A program made the translations under genes and the position numbers. This document shows, one piece after another, positions 9,132 through 12,171 of a stretch of 12,171 nt of DNA. A model generated the notes under the pieces. It made no database searches and was not told the origin of the DNA. It saw only the letters and a list, made by a program, of their open reading frames with translations. The stretch covers positions 1-12,171 of the forward strand of contig CAINWC010000253.1 of NCBI GenBank assembly GCA_903854305.1, written 5' to 3'. Numbering within the stretch: position 1 is the stretch's first letter; every line of letters starts with the position of its first letter. The stretch is from an uncultured Pseudomonadota bacterium. GTDB lineage: Bacteria > Pseudomonadota > Gammaproteobacteria > Burkholderiales > Methylophilaceae.

Positions 9132-9145
9132 TTGACATATATCAA
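9132..9145 (+). promoter_or_regulatory. FNR/Anr-type binding site upstream of the cytochrome cluster
   Basis: TTGACATATATCAA matches the FNR/Anr consensus TTGAT-N4-ATCAA at 9 of 10 defined positions (C instead of T at position 5). Its centre, 9138.5, lies 41.5 bp upstream of the start point near 9180 predicted by the -10-like hexamer at 9168-9173. That is the classic spacing for FNR-activated class II promoters. It is flanked by the inverted hexamers GCCAAC (9120-9125) and GTTGGC (9146-9151). The match suggests activation under low oxygen by an FNR, Anr or Dnr-type protein. Which one cannot be decided, and no such regulator is in the window. The first six bases also read as a perfect -35 (TTGACA), but no -10 lies at the right distance. 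Confidence 0.6.
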
Positions 9146-9167
9146 GTTGGCATTCTCTGCATAAGCC

Positions 9168-9173
9168 CATTAT
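9168..9173 (+). promoter_or_regulatory. Candidate -10 box of the cytochrome cluster promoter
   Basis: CATTAT (4 of 6 matches to TATAAT) predicts transcription starting near 9180 and a 5' leader of about 68 nt. There is no -35 of its own, as expected if an activator at 9132-9145 replaces it. The call rests mostly on its distance to that box. Confidence 0.35.
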
Positions 9174-9237
9174 TTGGCAAGGGTCTTATTGGCTGGCATG
9201 TTAAAATTAAGCTAGCAATCATCAATCAACCGTAAAT

Positions 9238-9241
9238 GGAG
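9238..9241 (+). promoter_or_regulatory. Shine-Dalgarno GGAG that sets the cytochrome start
   Basis: GGAG at 9238-9241 is 6 nt upstream of the ATG at 9248. It overlaps the upstream in-frame ATG at 9236, which has no such signal. This favours 9248, which also gives a cleaner signal peptide. Confidence 0.75.
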
Positions 9242-9247
9242 TACAAA

Positions 9248-9631
9248 ATGAAAGTTAAAATTCGTGTTAATGCATTAATCAGTGTTGTTGCAACAGTTTT
9301 TGGGTTGTCTTTATCAGCCAGTGCGCTTGCTGTTGATGCTGATGCAGCATTGTCACTGGCACGTCAAAATGGTTGTTTAAAATGCCATGCAGTAGACAAG
9401 CATAAAGATGGTCCGGCTTATCGCGATGTTGCTGCAAAGTACAAGGATAAAGATCACGCCGAAACCGTTAAAAAGTTGATTAACCACATTACCTCAGGTG
9501 AAAAAGCTAAGTTCCCGGATGGTCATGAAGAAGAGCATAAGATCATTAAAGTGAAAGACGTCGCGCAACAAACTAACTTAATTGAGTGGGTGCTATCACT
9601 TCCAGGTGGTGTGTGGCCAGAAAAAGATTAA
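9248..9631 (+). CDS. Periplasmic class I monoheme cytochrome c, MtoD-like role
   Basis: A 127-residue precursor. Residues 1-28 form a typical Sec signal peptide (basic MKVKIRVN, hydrophobic core, cleavage near SALA), followed by about 99 mature residues. The single heme site is CLKCH (43-47), in the usual ARxxGCxxCH setting of class I cytochromes, with a C-terminal helix NLIEWVLSLPGG. The mature protein contains no methionine, so the usual Met axial ligand is impossible; H93 or H97 in DGHEEEHK, where the Met loop normally lies, are the likely replacements. The protein is rich in lysine and glutamate. Next to a decaheme/porin pair it probably shuttles electrons between that conduit and inner-membrane partners, as proposed for MtoD of Sideroxydans. 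Orthology to MtoD is not shown. It is the first gene of the cluster, 67 nt before the decaheme gene. Confidence 0.9.
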   Translation: MKVKIRVNALISVVATVFGLSLSASALAVDADAALSLARQNGCLKCHAVDKHKDGPAYRDVAAKYKDKDHAETVKKLINHITSGEKAKFPDGHEEEHKIIKVKDVAQQTNLIEWVLSLPGGVWPEKD

Positions 9632-9639
9632 GCACTAAA

Positions 9640-9665
9640 TTAAGCGGACAACACAGTCCGCTTAA
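9640..9665 (+). terminator. Intercistronic stem-loop, weak terminator or processing site
   Basis: TTAAGCGGAC (9640-9649) and GTCCGCTTAA (9656-9665) form a perfect 10-bp stem with a 6-nt loop, 8 nt after the monoheme cytochrome stop. It is followed by AAGTTTTACC, a short and displaced T run, so termination is probably partial. It may let the small cytochrome be made in excess over the decaheme protein, either by attenuation or by protecting the 3' end of a processed mRNA. Confidence 0.6.
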
Positions 9666-9698
9666 AAGTTTTACCAAGTTAAATAGGGGAGTGAAAAA

Positions 9699-10736
9699 AT
9701 GAAATTAATAAGAAAAATGGTATCTTTAGGAGTTCTAATTTGTGGATTATGTTCGGTTTCATGGACATTGGCCGCAGATCTCCCCGACCTAGGCGAACCA
9801 ACGCAATCGCAGGCCAAAGCTAGCGCTAGCATAAGCGCAGCAGAATCACTTAAAAAAGACGCAGTTTGTACCAAGTGTCACGATTCAAGTGAAATGAAGC
9901 CTGTACTCTCAATTTATCAAACTAAGCATGGTGTTAAAGGTGATCCACGCACACCTAGCTGCCAATCTTGTCATGGCGCGAGTGAAAACCATGTTAAGAA
10001 TGCCGACGGGAAAGCTACCCGCAATAAGCCTGATGTGGTTTTTGGAACTAAGCGCGGAAGCTCTGGTGCTTATCCACCAAGTGAGGCAAAAGTACAAAGT
10101 ACAGCCTGTTTATCCTGTCATGGTAAGGATGTAAATCGTACGCATTGGGAAGGTGGTGCTCACCAAACAAATGATATGACTTGTGCTTCATGCCATGAGG
10201 TCCACACTGCCCACGATAAAGTGCGTGACAAACAAACTCAACCTGAAGTCTGCTTTGTTTGCCATAAAGAGCAAAGAGCACAAAGCAAAAAAATCTCTCA
10301 CCATGCTATCGGTGAAGGTAAAGTAGTTTGTTCTGACTGCCACAACCCTCACGGTTCTGCTGGCCCAAAAATGCTGAAGAAAAACACAGTTACTGAAACT
10401 TGCTACACCTGCCATGCAGAAAAACGTGGTCCATTTCTATGGGAACACCAGCCTGTGACAGAAGACTGTACAAATTGTCATACGCCACATGGTTCAAACA
10501 TAACGCCGCTTCTAAAATCAAGAGCTCCTTTCTTATGTGATGATTGTCATGACGGCCCACATAACAGTCAAGCACCCGTAGCCGGCAATGCAGGTGGTAT
10601 CCAAGGCGGCCTAACAAATGCAACTACAAGTAAACTGGCTAACCCGAGTACGAGCTATGCTGGTCGTGCCTGTCTTAACTGTCATGTCATGGTGCATGGA
10701 TCAAATTCACCATCCGGCGCATTTTTGCATCGCTAA
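9699..10736 (+). CDS. mtrA: Decaheme c-type cytochrome, DmsE/MtrA/MtoA/PioA family
   Basis: A 345-residue precursor with a signal peptide (MKLIRKMVSLGVLICG..., cleavage near TLAA, residue 26) and exactly ten CxxCH heme sites starting at C57, C88, C137, C162, C185, C211, C235, C257, C280 and C325. Thirteen further histidines after the first heme site are enough for bis-His ligation of all ten hemes. Length and heme number match MtrA of Shewanella (333 residues) and MtoA of Sideroxydans. The longer PioA type has an extra N-terminal part that is absent here. In characterised systems this protein threads through an MtrB-type barrel and carries electrons across the outer membrane. The ATG at 9699 is preceded by GGGGAG (9686-9691). 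The barrel gene follows 21 nt downstream. Direction of electron flow is not determined by the sequence. Confidence 0.95.
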   Translation: MKLIRKMVSLGVLICGLCSVSWTLAADLPDLGEPTQSQAKASASISAAESLKKDAVCTKCHDSSEMKPVLSIYQTKHGVKGDPRTPSCQSCHGASENHVKNADGKATRNKPDVVFGTKRGSSGAYPPSEAKVQSTACLSCHGKDVNRTHWEGGAHQTNDMTCASCHEVHTAHDKVRDKQTQPEVCFVCHKEQRAQSKKISHHAIGEGKVVCSDCHNPHGSAGPKMLKKNTVTETCYTCHAEKRGPFLWEHQPVTEDCTNCHTPHGSNITPLLKSRAPFLCDDCHDGPHNSQAPVAGNAGGIQGGLTNATTSKLANPSTSYAGRACLNCHVMVHGSNSPSGAFLHR

Positions 10737-10757
10737 TTTGAGACAAGGGAATTTATC

Positions 10758-12171
10758 ATGAAAACAGATAATAAATATTTTGCGCTCAGTAAACTAACTC
10801 TGATTGTGCAAGGCGCTTTGATTGCAATGACCGCCACCCCATTAGCCACTTTTGCTGCTGACGATGAAGCTGCAGCCTTGGTACAACCGAGCAATTCTGT
10901 AGAAGTGGGTGTAAAAGTTATGCCTAAAGATTCAGCTAAGTATGGCGAATATAACGGTGTAGACCATTCTGGTGCTTATCTAATGGGCAATTTCAACTTA
11001 CGTGGAGGAGATGCATACAAAGCTTACGAAGGCGGTAACGGTGTAAATCGCTGGGAAGCCTACGGAATTGATCTTGGCACGACCTCTCGTGAACTTGGTG
11101 GCTCAGTGAGTAATCAAGGGCAATGGAATATAGGGATTAAATACGATGAGTTACGTCATAACATCTCCGATACTTATCAAACGCCCCTGCAAGGAGGAAT
11201 GGGTGGAAATAACTTCACCATGCCTGCAGCATTTGGCATTATTAATACAGGCTACGTTGCACCTGGTACATCGAACATTGGTACTGGTGCACAAGCGCTG
11301 ACCGACACGCAGAAGAGCCTTTTCCACAAAGTAGATGTATATACCGATCGTAAAAATTCTAGTTTTACTGCGGGTTATACCTTTGACGAACAATGGGGAA
11401 TTAAATTTGATTACAATCATTTAAATCAAACAGGCGCTAAGCTGATGAGTGCAAGTACTGATGCAGCTAGAGCGGCATCAGGACCATTAAGTAGTACGTG
11501 GGGCGTTGAAAAAATCCTCATGTTAATGAATCCGACCGATTACACTACAGACACTTTCAATTTGGCTCTAAATTGGAAAGGTGATAAGAGTTTTCTAACA
11601 GTTGGTTATTATGGTTCATTATTCCGCGACAACAATAACGCACTAACCTTCCCGAACATCTACGCAGCTGGAGGTACGCTAGGAACGACTGGCAATCAAG
11701 GCAGAACAGGAACGGCCTTTCCTATAAACACCCTGAGCACCATGCCTAGTAACGATTTTCACCAAATCAATCTAACTGGTGGCTCTACACTAACACCCAG
11801 CACAAAACTCGCAGGTGGATTCTCATACGGCCGCAATACGCAGGATGAAAGTTATCCATTTGCCATGCTACAGGTCGTTCCAGGCGTGTCTGGAGCGACA
11901 GCATTGCCAATGGGTGGAGGTAGGCCGCCACAGGCTTCCCTTGATGGCCTAGTAGAAACCACGCATGCTGACTTAAAGCTGACAAACCAAACTAGCAAGG
12001 ACTTAACATTAAGCGCTGGTTTTAAATATAACGAACGTGACAATCAAACTGCGTCTAATGTCTATAACTTTATCGACCTTGGTGGAGTAAATAGAACCGC
12101 AGTTAATACTCCGATGAGTAACAGAAAAACTCAATTTGAAGTAGCCGGTGACTACCGCATTGACCCGAGCA
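10758..12171 (+). CDS. mtrB: MtrB/MtoB/PioB-family outer-membrane beta-barrel, 3' partial
   Basis: Open from the ATG at 10758 to the window end without a stop (471 complete codons); family members are about 650-850 residues, so the C-terminal barrel is missing. AAGGGA (10745-10750) is a good ribosome binding site. Residues 1-33 form a signal peptide ending TFA. The mature start has family features: KYGEYNGVDHSGAYLMGNFNL followed by LRGGDAY and RWEAYGIDLGTTSREL. After that come alternating amphipathic strands rich in aromatic residues, glycine and asparagine (for example GDKSFLTVGYYGSLF, TKLAGGFSYG), as in a porin. There is no cysteine in the visible part, whereas Shewanella MtrB has an N-terminal CxxC; this is nearer to the MtoB/PioB side. 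Its job is to form the sheath that holds the decaheme cytochrome in the outer membrane. Confidence 0.93.
   Translation, partial: MKTDNKYFALSKLTLIVQGALIAMTATPLATFAADDEAAALVQPSNSVEVGVKVMPKDSAKYGEYNGVDHSGAYLMGNFNLRGGDAYKAYEGGNGVNRWEAYGIDLGTTSRELGGSVSNQGQWNIGIKYDELRHNISDTYQTPLQGGMGGNNFTMPAAFGIINTGYVAPGTSNIGTGAQALTDTQKSLFHKVDVYTDRKNSSFTAGYTFDEQWGIKFDYNHLNQTGAKLMSASTDAARAASGPLSSTWGVEKILMLMNPTDYTTDTFNLALNWKGDKSFLTVGYYGSLFRDNNNALTFPNIYAAGGTLGTTGNQGRTGTAFPINTLSTMPSNDFHQINLTGGSTLTPSTKLAGGFSYGRNTQDESYPFAMLQVVPGVSGATALPMGGGRPPQASLDGLVETTHADLKLTNQTSKDLTLSAGFKYNERDNQTASNVYNFIDLGGVNRTAVNTPMSNRKTQFEVAGDYRIDPS

Larger units (their letters stand above)
8740..9247. other. Divergent non-coding region between kup and the cytochrome cluster
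   Basis: About 500 bp without a credible gene. From left to right it holds the kup leader with a 7-bp hairpin (ATTTCCA 8865-8871 / TGGAAAT 8878-8884), a minus-strand hexamer TACAAT (8892-8887) that could be a kup -10, the dyad at 8973-8989, a plus-strand TATAAT at 9063-9068 without a good -35, the FNR-type box at 9132-9145, and the leader of the cytochrome gene. TTGGC occurs at 9147-9151, 9174-9178 and 9189-9193, with GCCAA at 9120-9124. Its length for two divergent promoters suggests more control than a housekeeping pair would need. Confidence 0.7.

Noticed and set aside
9132..9165. TTGACA at 9132-9137 as a normal sigma-70 -35 box
   Set aside because: No acceptable -10 hexamer lies 16-18 nt downstream; the FNR-type reading explains the whole 14-mer and the position of CATTAT.
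9236..9247. Upstream ATG at 9236 as the cytochrome start
   Set aside because: It overlaps the GGAG that serves the ATG at 9248 and has no ribosome binding site of its own; the shorter form has a better signal peptide.
11151..11420. Open frame of 89 codons on the minus strand inside the barrel gene
   Set aside because: It is antisense to a continuous plus-strand frame with family features and has no domain of its own.

Overview
The window looks like chromosome from a betaproteobacterium, most plausibly a methylotroph of the Methylophilaceae (Methylotenera-like). That placement is inference from three things: the moderately AT-rich DNA, the protein sequences, and the core gene order dapD / ArsC-like reductase / dapE / prmB. 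No taxonomic marker gene is present. I see no tRNA, rRNA, CRISPR array or insertion sequence.

Left part, 1-8739, all on the minus strand. In the direction of transcription it reads kup (potassium uptake), dapD (lysine/diaminopimelate pathway), a membrane GGDEF-EAL cyclic-di-GMP protein, an ArsC/Spx-type reductase, dapE (same pathway as dapD), prmB (ribosomal protein L3 methyltransferase) and a second class I methyltransferase. The last four genes are packed like an operon (4-nt overlap, then 8-nt and 44-nt gaps) and end at a near-perfect hairpin terminator at 21-58. kup and dapD each have a recognisable minus-strand terminator. The GGDEF-EAL gene sits between dapD and the reductase-dapE-prmB group with long non-coding flanks, as if inserted into an older dap cluster.

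Centre, 8740-9247, a divergent non-coding region of about 500 bp. It contains an FNR/Anr-type box (9132-9145), a fitting -10 element, a separate perfect dyad (8973-8989) and the kup leader.

Right part, 9248-12171, plus strand. Three genes encode an extracellular electron transfer module: a small periplasmic class I monoheme cytochrome c, a decaheme DmsE/MtrA/MtoA/PioA-family cytochrome, and an MtrB/MtoB/PioB-family outer-membrane beta-barrel that runs off the window end. By analogy with characterised homologues, the decaheme protein sits inside the barrel as a heme wire across the outer membrane, and the monoheme protein shuttles electrons in the periplasm. The direction of flow (iron or mineral oxidation versus reduction) cannot be read from the sequence. 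The FNR-type box suggests the module responds to low oxygen. This module and its promoter are the most interesting part of the window.
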